Positions 1-11,085 of a stretch of DNA of 64,000 bases are shown here, one piece after another. Position numbers and translations under genes: made by a program. The stretch spans positions 11,139,001-11,203,000 of the forward strand of contig JAUIMM010000534.1 of assembly GCA_031769625.1 (NCBI GenBank). The letters are read 5' to 3'. Numbering within the stretch: position 1 is the stretch's first letter; each line of letters starts with the position of its first letter. The notes under the pieces were generated by a model. It was not told where the DNA came from, ran no database searches, and worked only from the letters and a program-made list of their open reading frames with translations. Source of the DNA: Taudactylus pleione (Eukaryota > Chordata > Amphibia > Anura > Myobatrachidae).

Positions 1-117
1 GGTGTTGTTCCACCTGCCATTCCCGTTGGGAAGTATATAGCATTTTGATGCATTTGTGTGGGCACCCGGCCTATTATTCTATATATGGAGGAAGGGAGAG
101 CCGGGACTGTCTGTGAT

Positions 118-118
118 A

Positions 119-149
<31 letters not shown>

Positions 150-156
150 CATATAA
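118..156. repeat. (TA)n microsatellite
   Basis: An uninterrupted run of alternating T and A that ends in a few TACA variants. A simple repeat with no other signal. Confidence 0.9.
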
Positions 157-270
157 CACAATGAAAGGTCGGCACTCTGCAAACCACAGCGGGTCAGTAC
201 CTTGCTCTGGGTGCCTTCAGTATGGAGATCACTCCCATCAATACAAACTGAAAACACATAAGTGGCACTC

Positions 271-670
271 CGGAGACATCCAAACAGGTGAAAACAGTGG
301 TGCCTTTTTGCTCCATCTGCTTGGGATAAGCACAGGCACTTATTATTATCACATATTCATTTTATGTTATTTCAATAAGTGTATGCACTTTTTTGTCGTG
401 TTTGTAGTGTCCCCCAGGCAACCAGCCGGGTGCCGGATGACGTCACTTCCAGGTCTCGTGTGCCGCGACTGGAAGTGTGCAGTCAGAGCGCCGGTGGAAT
501 GCAGGGGATGATGACACGATGGGCACTTGAATAAGATATTTAAAGACACTGTTTGTATGTATTTCATATTATGTGTGTTCCTGAGGAAGGGGTCACCGAA
601 CCCCGAAACGTTTAATAAAAGAAAAAAGAAAAGATTACAGACACCACTGTTTTCGCCTGTTTGGAAGTCA
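271..670. repeat. Foldback interspersed repeat with CCGAAACG motif
   Basis: Two arms of about 33 bp at 271-303 and 638-670 are inverted copies of each other; both carry the core CAAACAGGTGAAAACAGTGG or its complement. Between them lies a segment reading GGGGTCACCGAACCCCGAAA followed by CGTTTAATAAA, which includes a polyadenylation-like AATAAA. Class not determined. The flanking DNA at 1-270 and 671-910 shows nothing recognisable apart from the TA repeat. Confidence 0.45.
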
Positions 671-910
671 AATAGAGATATAGGTATACCTATAACTCCA
701 CAATCACTGGTTACAGGTAGTCCACGGAAACACACATGTACTTACATGTTCTGAGAGGCGCATTCTGCCTCACAACTCTTAATTCTGGTACAACCTGGTA
801 CACTATCTAGTGTACTGGTGACCCCGTCAGTTAATATCTAAGGCGCCCCTTTTCGCGGGGGCCTATTATTATTTAATACTGCAGTAATTTTGTTCCAGTG
901 GCATTCTTGG

Positions 911-1004
911 CAGGCCCGTTTTTGTCTAATCTCGAAAGCTAGTAGGGTCAGGACTGGTTAGTACTTGGATGGGAAGTCGTCTGGGATACTAGGAGATGTC
1001 GGCT
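911..1004 (+). pseudogene. 5S rRNA pseudogene (or 5S-derived SINE head)
   Basis: The stretch aligns with vertebrate 5S rRNA from about residue 27 to the 3' end. It keeps the internal promoter region (ATCTCGAAAGCTAGTAGGGTC), then GGTTAGTACTTGGATGGGA and a degraded CTGGGATACTAGG end. The first 25 or so bases of 5S are too diverged to align, and substitutions are scattered throughout, so it is not a functional gene. It could be a retropseudogene or the head of a 5S-derived SINE; no second copy is seen in the window to decide this. Confidence 0.75.
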
Positions 1005-1026
1005 ATGCATATATATTTAAAATTTG

Positions 1027-1063
1027 GGTACTCTGTTCGGCAGCATGTACATTAATTTTGTAA
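1027..1063 (+). pseudogene. U6 snRNA-like 5' fragment
   Basis: By eye this matches the first 36 nt of U6 snRNA without gaps at about 26 positions, including an exact TTCGGCAGCA. It lies 22 bp downstream of the 5S pseudogene on the same strand. The match is short, so chance resemblance or a fused 5S-U6 retrotranscript are both possible. Confidence 0.35.
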
Positions 1064-1640
1064 GCTGGTTTTTAAATGTCCACTGTACTATAGCTTAGTA
1101 CAGACTAGAGCCATATTCTACAGCTTTCATTGTGATAGTCACAATTCCCTAAGACATTGTTAAAGCTCTGCTTCAAGTACGTGACCCAATATACATGTCA
1201 TGTGGCCCTCTTGTATGTCCACACATATATATAGAGACGCAATTATGTATATGTATGCATGTACATGTGTGTATCTAATGATATATTCCCATTCTTTGTA
1301 TGAATATTTCATAATACTCTGGAAAATCGGTTAAATCCCTAACCGGGGTTATGCCTACAGGTATATCCCTTCTTTAATTGGAATAACTAACACATTCTTT
1401 GTCTATGTACAGATCTCCATAATATTGACCTTTCAGAACAAAGCCAACTCAGCAAGCTAAATCTATAAATCAGTGGCCCCAATGTAGATTCCTATCAGAA
1501 CATAGAGAATCCAGGTTCTATTCCATCCTCAGGGCTTAATTCATTAAATTACAACAGACTGCAGTTACAGCTACTATGTCTGAAGGCCTGAGGGCCACCC
1601 GACAAGAGGTTAGGCAGGCTCACACCTGGGTTATATTAGG
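1064..1640. other. Unassigned DNA
   Basis: AT-rich sequence with short ATATAT/TGTATG runs. No coding frame, RNA or repeat family recognised. Confidence 0.5.
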
Positions 1641-2050
1641 GATGCAATCGGGAAGCCGGCTGACATTATACCGACAGCTGGCTTCCCGACTCTCTTATCA
1701 CCGATGCCGGGAGACCGGCATCCCGATCGAAGGGATGCCGGGCGCCGTGAGCCGACAGCCGCGGGGGGGGGGGGGTTAGGTTTAGCGCACCCCCCAGGGG
1801 ACTTAGGGTTAGGCACCCCCCAGGGGACTTAGGTCTAGGCAGTGGGGAAGGGAGGTTGGGGTTAGGCACTTACAGGGGGATTAGGGTTAGGCACTTGGGG
1901 GGGAGGTTAGGGTTAGGCACCCCTAAGGAGGGTTAGGGTTAGGGGGGTTAGGTTAGTCATTGCTTACCTTACGACGATCGGGATTTCCAGTGCTGACAGG
2001 CTTGCTGCTGCCGGGATCTGTTCCAGTGTCGGGCTGCCGCTGCATACCGC
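1641..2050. repeat. Interspersed element with TTAGGG-like core, copy 1
   Basis: The left part (1641-1765) is rich in inverted repeats built on TCGGGAAGCCGG and GATGCCGGGAGACCGGCATC. The core (1766-1955) is a degenerate minisatellite of GGTTAGGGTTAGGCAC units mixed with runs of C or G. The right part (1960-2050) repeats the GATCGGGATT/GGCTGCCGCTG motifs of the left. The same three-part design occurs at about 23445-23990 and 32925-33568, so this is an interspersed element and not an interstitial telomere array. Confidence 0.65.
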
Positions 2051-3950
2051 TTCCTTGTATTATATTGGTGGGCATCAAGTAAATCCTTGATCCTGCGGTT
2101 CAATTTTATTGTTTGTTTTCGATATCCCTCTAGTTGTGACCACTATAAATGTCAAGGGTCACTCGTGGTATTCATTGTGAGATATGTGATACTTCTATGT
2201 ATACATTTGACCGGTACAGGGTCTTAGTTAATAATATTTTATGCTATCCTGTGATGCTGCCTCTTTGGATAATAAGCACTTCATCCTTATAAGTATTAAT
2301 ATATTGATACTTATGCTAGCAGACCATTTTTTGGCATATATGTATATTCTCTATATGGATACACAACACTCTCAGGTAAAGTCATAGAATGCGCTCCTGT
2401 TGTATGACCTACATGTTTCCACTAACAATTCTGCTAGTTTCTACTAATTTTCTACTGCAACATCTCCAGGCTGAAGTCCGGCTGCAGAGCATTGGGTCTT
2501 AGACCGCCGATGCTACTCTTTATACCTGATGAGGCGGGTTCCTGTGAGATGGAAAAGGTCAGTGTGACATTTTACATAGCGTCTAGAGGGCTTCTGGTCG
2601 CTCACAGGTAAGCGGGCTTACCACTAATGCCTCAGAAGCTGCTCCTGTCAATGCAACCTGACATTACACAATCGTTATTCTCCCTTCCGCACCCTAGCTG
2701 CTGTCCTAGCAGACATTCGCCCTTTTATGGTACCTGTCAGTTGGCTCTGCACCTTAGAGTTTTCCTAATGTGTGGGAAAGATTAGCGACACTATTTGACT
2801 AGAATCTGTTGGGGTTATGCTACATTCTGGACTGAGGTGCATCTATGAGTGAGTGCACATGTTTACATTAAAGTGTGACAGTCACAGGTTCGGTTCCTAT
2901 GACAGCAATGTAGGAGGCCTTGTTGGTTTTACTGTTTAGTATCTGTTGATACTTTCATTACACTGACATGGACTTTCATGGTTGTTCTAGTGCTCTAGCC
3001 TCGTTGTATAGGATGCTTCCTTATATTGGTAGCTCGCTCTCCCAGGGTGGCTGTTGCTTCCTTGATTCTTAACTGCTTGATATACCCCAGTTGTTTCCAT
3101 ACTATGTTTTTACCAGAAGCTGGTACTGACTACACACTTCGAACACGTTGGTAGGCGTTTGTTGTTTGGGGTTTTCTTTTCCGCTGTTGCCAGAGATTGG
3201 TTGTTTTTTCCAGGCGAAGTGGATACTGGCCTTCGCCTAGGCTCACTGAAGGGTTCCAATGGCTGTTTTATCCCTCTGTTCCAGAATGGGTTGTCCGGAT
3301 GTCTGACCCTCTAAAAGGAGTTGTAGTCTCAATCCTCTCGATGCTGCCTCTGCCTCATGCCTGTGGAATCCCCACTTGTTGGAGACTTCTACGATCTAAT
3401 CTTTTCGCTGGTTATAAACCCCCTCATTAGTTGGACCTCAAGAATGGTCCTGGATGACTGTTCAGTTCTTGACTTTGGCCTTCATGTATACTCTTTGTTA
3501 GAGTCAGCTCTGATTCTGTATAATTATACATATATCTATATAATTGTTTTTGCCCAGCAGTGCTGGGATTCTACGGTCAGTGACTGTTGCATCTTCCTGT
3601 GTTAAACACTGGTACGGTTTTCTCGAGTTTTGTTCAAATGTTGCTGCCCTTCTCCTATGGCTTCTTGTTGGTGCTCTCTGCTACCAACGGTCAGGATTGG
3701 TCTGGTTTCAGCTGAATTTACGGTGTCCTGATGAGTCTCGTCTGCTGCTGTTCAATAGATAGCTGTTTTTCCTGTTCCATTCTACTTACGCTGTATGTTG
3801 TGGAATTTTCTGTGGATGTTAAGCAAGAAGTTCTGATTGTCTCCTGTGCTCTACGAAGCTTGGTCCTCTGCACTTGCTTTTCTAATGGGCCTATGGTTTC
3901 TAGAAGTCCCTGTGTCGGTTTGGCTGCAGGGTCGGTAAGTTCTCAGTGTT
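2051..3950. other. Unassigned DNA
   Basis: About 1.9 kb with several short open frames on the plus strand (3197-3988), none of which resembles a known protein. The frames are leucine, serine and cysteine rich in the way chance frames are. It may be the decayed interior of the retroelement whose possible end is at 3955-4110. Confidence 0.4.
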
Positions 3951-3954
3951 TCCC

Positions 3955-4110
3955 ACCCAGGAGGTTAATTTTGGGTTGTCCCCAGTGATTTGAGCTCCAG
4001 TGTCTCCTAGTGGATGAAGGAGAAAACAGGATTTTGGTACTTACTGGTAAATCCATTTCTCTGATTCCACAGGGGACACTGGACGCCCACCCAGAGATAC
4101 CTGCTGCTTT
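3955..4110 (+). mobile_element. Possible terminal segment of a DIRS-like element
   Basis: The stretch reads GGTACTTACTGGTAAATCC followed by CCACAGGGGACACTGG. It has the same layout as the terminal repeat of the DIRS element at 12.66 kb (an ACTTACTCTTG-type segment, then a CCATAGGGTTCCACAGG-type segment). The sequence identity is low, so this rests on pattern resemblance only. Confidence 0.3.
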
Positions 4111-4247
4111 GTTTGGTTCATTATATGGTTGTGTGACTGCATGTGTTCTCTGCAGTGGGTTCCTCTATTCTACTTCAGTCGGTCTTGTTCCGGTCTGTGG
4201 ACTTCTCCATCTCCTCATTTTCCTGTTGTCCTCTGTCTCCTCTCGGT

Positions 4248-4420
4248 GAGCTGTCACTCACCTTCGACAGCTCGCCCCCTTTGGTGCGAGACACGGAGCG
4301 ATGGAGCACCCGTCGCTAGCCGGGTCTCGCGCATGCGCACGACAGAGCCGGCTCCGTCACGCGCATGCCCAGTGGGCAAACATCGACCCTGTTGCGAGCA
4401 CCGGGTCTGAATCAGGCCCT
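4248..4420 (+). mobile_element. Hairpin-chain element, truncated copy
   Basis: This carries only the last four palindromes of the family found whole at 9303-9839: the GGGGGCGAGCTGTC stem, the stem around CGCTCCGTGTC, the GCGCATGCGCAC stem and the terminal CTGAATCAGGCCC end. The left part is missing. Orientation is the same as the 9303 copy. Confidence 0.8.
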
Positions 4421-4489
4421 ATGTCTCAGAAATGTTCTTCTTTCTTCAATACCATGGCTGATAGAACAGGTTCCACAACCTCCTAAGCT

Positions 4490-4999
4490 CAAGGACTGAC
4501 ACACAATTCAACACTACACAGAGCGATAGTATGCTAATCCATTGTGATCACTATGCCATCGCAGCCTAACATAAGGATGGCCACTTCACCTTACACACAT
4601 CTGTAATGTTTAGCAAGACTGCAAAACCATCGGTACAATCGAGCACCATCACAGCCTCACGCACACTTGCACAAGCTCTGACCTTACTAAGAAATTGATA
4701 ACTTCATTGCAAGTCCTCAAGTTGCATACGGCATCGCAGTGGCTAATTTATGCACGCCCATGCAACAGCGTTCAAACGCACTGGCACGCCTGCATTTCGC
4801 TGACCACCCCTCCGTCACCTCCCACAAAGGTACTTCCTGTGAATCACTCTGTGATGGGTCTGCGTGGTGACTGCGATCGCAGTCACAATCACAGTGGGCA
4901 GTTTGCGCACGTGCATTGCCATGCATACGCATGTGCAGAATGCAACAATCGTCCGATTGCGTGCGTAATCGCAGTTGCAATCGGTAGTGAATCAGGCCC
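4490..4999 (-). mobile_element. GGCCTGATTCAG element, D family, diverged copy
   Basis: The right end reads GTGAATCAGGCCC. The interior shares long blocks, in reverse orientation, with the element at 11784-12267, for example CACGCCCATGCAACAGCGTT and the GTCTGACCTTACT-like block. The left boundary is approximate. No coding capacity. Confidence 0.6.
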
Positions 5000-5650
5000 A
5001 GAGTTTATATTCAACAAATTTGCCAAGATGGAGGTTCAAAGTTTGTATCAATTCTTTTTGGGCTGCACTTAACGCTTTGGCCATGGCCTTTGGTTACGAC
5101 TGGTATTACAATGCTAAAATTCAAAGAATTTACATCCACCCAAGTTCCCTTAGTAAAACCAAACTACAATTCAAACTAACCATGCTCTTTTACAGATTAC
5201 TTTTATCAAATTTCCTTGTCTAAATGTAACATTAATAAGCGGATAATAAAATAAAAAGAACAAAGAAAACACATTTGAAATAGTACTTATTAATTTGAGA
5301 TAAACCCAGCACTCATGTGATCTGAATAAAACTGGCATTAAAATTATTATATGCATCACAACAATAATACACTATTTGTCAAATATAATAAGCTAATTAT
5401 AGACTTTACAGTTAGCCAGAGTCTCAGGGCAATAAACAGCTATAACCTAATCGGTATTAGTTGTTGCACATGATGTATGGAGCAACGCTGGGATGGCTTT
5501 TAATTCTTACTGGAGATTTTTTTACACTCCTTGATATTAAACTATAACTCTGAAGATTGGTTTGCTGCTCTCATGCTTTCTTAAAATTCACATATTTGTC
5601 AGCGTGAGCAGGATCTCTGATACACTGAAAGAGCCTATATAGAGGATACT
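5000..5650. other. Unassigned AT-rich DNA
   Basis: No gene, RNA or recognisable repeat seen. Confidence 0.5.
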
Positions 5651-6249
5651 GGCCCTCATTCAGAGCCGTTCGCTATTTGTGGTCGCTCGTTTAAAAACAA
5701 GGGGTGGCTATTCAAATGATCCGTACGCACATTGCAGTCTGTTCACACCTCTAAGTCTGAACGAGCGAGCAAAACATACGCTCGTTTATTTGTTAAAAAC
5801 GCCCCCTGGCCGCTCGCATCCTACGTCATGTCCGCTATTTATTAGATTAATCGAGTACATCGACCAGCGTATGAACTGCTCGCTATTCTTGTGGTTGGTG
5901 TTTGCTACCACAAATTTGCGAGCAGTTCTGGCTATAAAATAACCCAGTGACGTGGTCACTGACGCTGCTGTTTTAAATATGCACACCCATAAAACGCCCG
6001 TTTTGACCTTTAAGCACGCCTGCGTTCTGATCTCCACTCCCCATTTTCAAGCACCTTCCCCTGTTACCACCCACATACGCCTCATTCTGTCACTCAAAAT
6101 AGCAGGCACTCGCTATATTGCGTACCAACGATTTTCGGCCGCACTGACTGGTTCGCGCATGCGTACTAAAAACCGTACGCATGCGCAGATGTGCAAACAT
6201 CGCTCGGAACGAGCGTACTGCCGCTAACGAGCGGCTCTGAATGAGGGCC
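5651..6249. mobile_element. 600-bp inverted-repeat DNA element, B family, copy 1
   Basis: The termini GGCCCTCATTCAGAGCCG and CGGCTCTGAATGAGGGCC are perfect inverted repeats, and ACT flanks both sides (5648-5650, 6250-6252). The interior carries further complementary blocks such as AACGAGCG/CGCTCGTT and two copies of the GCATGCG motif. It has no open frame of transposase type, so it is non-autonomous. The 3-bp target duplication and GG-rich ends suggest the PIF/Harbinger superfamily by inference. A second copy lies inverted at 27292-27889. Confidence 0.8.
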
Positions 6250-6929
6250 ACTATGTAGCAGGATTTTACTCTGGATACATCTGCATCAGTTTAAAATAGA
6301 AGTTCTCCTACCACTGCACTGGACCTCTAATACACAGTATAACTTTAATGAGGGTTGATGTAGCAACAGATCCAAATTCAAGGGAAATAAGTCTATATTA
6401 GTGGGGAAGGTAAGGGGAAGTGTCCCCCAAACTGTCAGCTCATCACCTGCTGTTAGAGAGTCAGCTATAGCCTTTCCTTTTCTATTTGTGAAGGGGCTTT
6501 CCATCTGCAAGGGGTCGTCAGAGGGTTGGTGTGACCCTGATGAGAACATCTGTTCTCAGTGACGCTGATGAGGGGTCTACAGAGTCCTGGAATCGGGAGG
6601 TGACAGGGAGGTGACAGGTTAGTAATCAGGGGTGGGAATGGAGCCAGTAGGGCTCCGTGGTGCTTGACCGGGGGAGTGGGGGTGGTGTTGGTGGACCCCG
6701 TGTGGCCTGGGGAGGGTGTTAAGCTCCGTGCAGTTTGAAGGGGACCCTACAACTTAGTTGCCATGGGGCCCCCACAAGCTTTATTCCGGGCCTGGATCTA
6801 CCACTAGCGGCTTATGGTAGGTAGAATCTGGGTGCTATTAGACCTGCAGTCATCTCTCTTGTGCAGAAAACGTCTTATGTGCCTTTATGATGCATGGGGA
6901 CAGTAATTTAATTCCCAATGTGTTTAATT
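6250..6929. other. Unassigned DNA
   Basis: The part from about 6540 to 6790 is G-rich and non-coding. No gene or known repeat recognised. Confidence 0.45.
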
Positions 6930-7130
6930 CATACTTGCCAGCCTCTTGGTTGCCCCCACTGGGTTTGGGGGTGCGATGACATGATCGATTCATCGTAGCC
7001 CCCCCACTAAATAGTGCCATAATTACCGCCATTGCAAAGTGGGGGGCGGAGCCACAATGAAGCAATTTAAAGTGAATTGCATCATCGGCCGCCTGTGCTG
7101 GCCATTCCTGGAGGGTAGGCAAGTAATTTG
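6930..7130 (-). repeat. Interspersed repeat, copy 1
   Basis: On the minus strand the block begins ACTTGCCTACCCTCCAGGA and contains ACAGGCGGCCGATGATGCAA. The same blocks occur on the plus strand at 24395-24610. Opposite edges read CATACTTGCCAGCC and GGGTAGGCAAGTA, which are imperfect inverted repeats, so a small DNA element is likely. Confidence 0.55.
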
Positions 7131-8035
7131 TGCATTGGCATGTAAACTGGTGCCCAGTGACAAATAATCTATAAATCATTGTACACTTAAATGTGGCCAT
7201 GACCTACATTTAGCAGCAAAAGTGTTAATGTTTACTGATGAAATTTAATCTAGCTTGAATCATGTTTCCGCTTAACTGAGATCTCCCATAAAACGTATTC
7301 ATTTTGATGTTGGATATTAGTGGGTGGATTTGTACTGAAAGCTTAACTGGACATTTAAGATGAGGCCTCACCAGTTCTTTGTAAAGGGGTAAAACACTTT
7401 TCTGTTCTGAGCCTAATATATGATAATATCCTGCTGGCTCTAGAAGCAGTGTATTGGCATTGCATGTGATTGCTATGTGTGTGATATGGAAGCATATCTA
7501 GATCTTTCTCCATCATCGCTTTACCTAAGGTCTAAGCTGTATGCATACTGTCAGCTCCCAAATGGATAACCTCACATGTATCCACCCTCACGGCATATGC
7601 AATGTTTGTCATATAATCATGTAATTAATTAAATCTTCAGGAATCTCAAAATATTGACATTTAAACAAACTGGCCATAAAAGTATTTGTGTTAGGCCTGC
7701 TTGATAAGATAAAACCACACTAGCCCGTAGATGGAGCAGGGATTATCTTCCTTCCAAGGGCAAAGAGCTGCACATGAAATACACGTGTCCTTGACATCTT
7801 TGATTGCACTACTCACTCATCCTGTAATCTCAAGACCCAGTAGGTTCCTTTGACTATTTGGTCTACGTCAAAAACAAAAAAGGCACACATGCAGCAACTG
7901 CTGGCATTATATTTATATGAACCATTCTGTGAAATAAGATTTAATTGACAGCAATAAATTATTATATACGTTTTTTCAATTTCCTGTTTCCATTATCCTA
8001 CTTGCCTTTTGTTGGGTGTAATTTTATATGAGTAC
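7131..8035. other. Unassigned DNA
   Basis: No gene, RNA or known repeat recognised; could include single-copy DNA. Confidence 0.45.
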
Positions 8036-8037
8036 AG

Positions 8038-8150
8038 CCATACCTCCCAACTGTTCAGATTGTGGTGGCTCTAATCCCGGGCCACTGTTCCTCAGCCTCG
8101 ATTAGGACAACTTTGTCCTGACTGAGCTAATAGTTGGTAGGTTTGACCTG
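8038..8150. repeat. Short inverted-repeat element
   Basis: CATACCTCCCAACT at the left is matched by AGTTGGTAGG at the right, about 110 bp apart. Likely a small non-autonomous DNA element. Confidence 0.45.
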
Positions 8151-8585
8151 TTCACTATGGATCTGCATGGCATGGTCTGTACAGTATTTAATGCGAAGGG
8201 ACAGGTGGTATACGTGATTCGGATCGGGACTCATGGAATTAGCTTTATTGATAGGAGAGTAGATAAAGCTTGAGCTCTTTATTAAGCTTCTTCAAAAAAG
8301 GACCAATGCTACTGGTTAATATTTGGATGACTGAGAGTGAACATATTTAGTTATCTGAATACCTTGAATGAGACTGAGTACTGGTATAGTCTGTAGGTAA
8401 ACTGAAGGAAGTGGCGGTAACACGAAGGATACAGTCTATATCAATAACTGATCTGAGGACTGCAGTAGTGCAGGAACTGAAATTGGTGCAGAGTGCAGGA
8501 ACAGTATTGATGGTAGATAACTGGAATGTTTGCTGAATTAGATGCAGAATGTAGTTGGTAATGCAGGTAACTGGAAACTGAGTCA

Positions 8586-9275
8586 GATTGTATTGTATTG
8601 TATTGTATTTATTGTTGTCATCAGCAAAACAAGTTTGGCAGACGAAATTACATTACACAGAAACACGCTAAAAAACAGTGAATAGCAATCCATGGTAAAG
8701 GTTATCACAGACAGTTACATGAAAATAATAAAGTTAAATTAACTGTGAAATACATTCATAGCATTCAGCATGCGCACAGCAGATGGAAGAAAACTAACCC
8801 TCAAGCGACTCGTTCGTGCCCGAAGTACTCTGAGCCGCTTTAAAGACGGGAGCTTATCAAAAAATTCATGAAATGGATGGCTTGGATCCGATATGATACC
8901 CTTGGTTCTCTTTAGAACCCTAAGCCCATAAACACCATGGATAGTTGGCAACTGCACGCCAATGATTTTGCTGGCAGTCCTAACAACCCGTTCCAGTGCA
9001 CTCCTTTCACTCGCTGTGCAGTTGCCATACCAGATAATAATACCAAACATCAGAATGCTCTCAATTGAGCATCTGTAAAAGTTTAGCATAGTTACTTTAC
9101 TAACTCCCGAAGCCCTCAAACGTCTTAGGAAAAACAAGCGCTGTTGCGCCTTTTTAATTAGGGACAGTGTGTTTAAAGACCATGTCAAATTGGCCGCAAC
9201 CTGGATACCCAAAAATGTAAAAGACTCAACTGTATCAACATCCCGGTTGTTAATAGACACTGGCAAAGACTGCAC
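8586..9275 (-). mobile_element. 5'-truncated L2/CR1-type LINE
   Basis: The fragment lies inside a unit of the 46-bp repeat. Its 3' end (8586-8612) is a run of TTGTA/ACAAT pentamers, as expected for the short-repeat tails of L2-type LINEs. Just inside is the C-terminal part of a reverse transcriptase frame. Only the last part of ORF2 is present, the usual outcome of incomplete reverse transcription. Confidence 0.75.
8739..9275 (-). pseudogene. LINE ORF2 C-terminal fragment
   Basis: The 178-codon frame encodes the region after the polymerase active site in L2/CR1-like LINE reverse transcriptases. Features seen are FLGIQVAANLTWSLNT near residue 22, KKAQQRLFFLRRLRASG near 42, YRCSIESILMFGIIIWYG near 68 and the end block RLRVSFLPSAVRMLN. 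The frame is open to its natural stop. No catalytic YxDD or endonuclease domain is present, so it is a remnant. The first methionine is not a real start: the frame is cut at the edge of the inserted fragment. Confidence 0.8.
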
Positions 9276-9302
9276 TTGGTAATGCAGGTAACTGGAAACT
9301 GA

Positions 9303-9839
9303 GGCCCTGATTCAGAGCCGGACGCTCTGACAGCGCTCGCTCTGAATCAGGGCCGTCCTTATCTTTTTTAAGAGCGGCTTCCTGGCCGCTCGCATAGCTG
9401 TGGGTGACCACCCACAGCTATAGCGAGCGGCCAAAATGATGGTCGCGATGGTCAAGACCATCGCGACCATCGGGCTTGCGACAAGACCCTTGCGGTAGGT
9501 CCGCAAGCCCTGGAGTGCTTTTGGCTCTATCAGAGCCAAAAGCACTCCCACATCACTAGTGATGTCAGTGGGGCCGGCCCCAGACGGTAGGCGTTCCCAT
9601 GGGAACGCCTCCGTCTGGGCAGCCACGCTCCCGGCACGCCCACCAAAGGGGGCGTGCTGTCAATCACCATCGACAGCATGCCCCCTTCGGTGCGAGACCC
9701 ATAACGACGGCTTGGCCGTCGTTATTCGGGTCTTGCGCATGCGCACGACAGAGCCGCCTCCGTCATGCACATGCGCACTTGGGCAACATCGACCCGCTTG
9801 CGAGCGCTCAGCGCTCGCGAGCGGTTCTGAATTAGGCCC
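9303..9839 (+). mobile_element. Hairpin-chain element, full copy (reference orientation)
   Basis: TGA target duplications lie at 9300-9302 and 9840-9842, and the ends are GGCCCTGATTCAG and CTGAATTAGGCCC. Between them at least ten consecutive inverted repeats follow with little sequence between. In order: a CTGATTCAGAGC stem, a GGCCGCTCGCATAGCTGTGGG stem, GATGGTCGCGATGGTC, GGGCTTGCGACAAGACCC, GGAGTGCTTTTGGCTCT, ACATCACTAGTGATGT, CCAGACGGTAGGCGTTCCC, GGCACGCCCACCAAAGGGGG, CGAGACCCATAACGACGGC, GCGCATGCGCACGACAGAG, and CCGCTTGCGAGCGCT. No protein-coding capacity. The 3-bp duplication and GG-rich ends point to PIF/Harbinger mobilisation, which is an inference. Confidence 0.85.
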
Positions 9840-9932
9840 TGAGTCAGATGCGGACTGCACTTGGTAATGCAGGTAACTGGAAACTGAGTCAGATGCAGAC
9901 TGCACTTGGTAATGCAGGTAACTGGAAACTGA

Positions 9933-10588
9933 GGGCCTGATTCAGACCCGCTCGCAAGTGGGTCGATGTTGGCCCAGTGCGCATACGCACGACGGAGGCG
10001 GCTAAGCTGTCGCTCCGGGTCTCGCTACAAAGGGGGCATGCTGTCGATGTTGAGTGACAGCACACCCCCTTTGGTGGGCTCGCCGGGGGCATGGCTGCCC
10101 AGACGGACGCGTTCCCATGGGAACGCCTACCATCTGGGGCCGCCCCCCACTGACATCACAAGTGATGTCAGTGGGTGGACTTCTTGCTCTGTAAGGGGGC
10201 GAACTGTCGGTGTTGAGTGACAGCTCGCCCCCTTTGGTGGGCGGGCCGGGGGGGTGGCTGCCCAAACGGAGGCATTCCCATGAGATCGCCTGTCATTTGG
10301 GGGCGGCCCCACTCACATCACAAGTGATGTCAGTGGAGAGATTCCCGCTCTGTTAGAGCCGAAATCTCTCTGGGGCTTGCGGCCACAAGACCCTACCACA
10401 AGGGTCTTGTCGCAAGCCCGATGGTCGCGATGGTCTTGGCCATCGCGACCATCATCATGGCCGCTCGCTGTAGCTGTGGGTGGACACCCACAGCTATGCG
10501 AGCGGCCAGGAGGCCGTTCTAAAAAAAAAAACCCAGGCCCTATTCAGATCGAGCGCTCTGTCAGAGCATCCGGCTCTGAATCTGGGCC
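9933..10588 (-). mobile_element. Hairpin-chain element, full copy
   Basis: Flanked by TGA at 9930-9932 and 10589-10591. It runs in the opposite orientation to the copy just before it and contains the same series of stems. The block CAAAGGGGGCATGCTGTC/CACACCCCCTTTGGTG plus its CAGACGG neighbour is repeated at 10196-10290, so one part of the chain is duplicated. This makes the copy longer than its relatives. Confidence 0.85.
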
Positions 10589-10636
10589 TGAGTCAGATGC
10601 AGACTGCACTTGGTAATGCAGGTAACTGGAAACTGA

Positions 10637-11085
10637 GGGCCTGATTCAGCTTCAGACGGAATAGCTAAGCTGCTCGCAAGCAGCTTAGCTATTCCGTCTG
10701 TGCTGATATGGTAATGCAGCAGGATACATCACGCCCCCTGCTGCATTACGTATCTGAGCTGCATTGTGCAACACAGCATCGGATACTCTGCGGACCAAGC
10801 CAGCTAAGGTGACCCATGGGGTCGTGCAGCCGGCCGTCGCAGCTGTGAGGATGAGGCCAGGAAATCTTCATCAGCCGACGGAGATCCTGGCCTCTTCCCT
10901 CCCCCCCAATGGCGGCGACACGGCTCCGTTTCAGGAAACGGAGGACATCGCTGCCCCCTCCCAACCCCCAAACAACAGCAGACTGTCAATAACTAACAGT
11001 CTGCTGCCAGTTTATGTGTGGGCTCGCAGACCCGTTCAGCACATGCGCAGATTCCCTAACTAACGTGCATTGCTGAATTAGACCC
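10637..11085. mobile_element. GGCCTGATTCAG element, C type
   Basis: Flanked by TGA (10634-10636, 11086-11088) with ends GGGCCTGATTCAGC and GCTGAATTAGACCC. It starts with a strong hairpin around GGAATAGCTAAGCTGCT at 10660-10700; a second inverted pair is GTTTCAGGAAACGGAGGA. The interior is unrelated to the hairpin-chain family. No coding capacity. Confidence 0.75.

Noticed and set aside
1766..1955. Interstitial telomere
   Set aside because: TTAGGG units are degenerate, mixed with C/G runs and enclosed by the same flanks at three places, so they belong to an interspersed element.
9559..9867. Protein frames over hairpin-chain elements (also 10377, 11272, 28615, 34587, 39087)
   Set aside because: Open frames exist on both strands because the elements are GC-rich and palindromic; the sequences are low-complexity and shift between copies.
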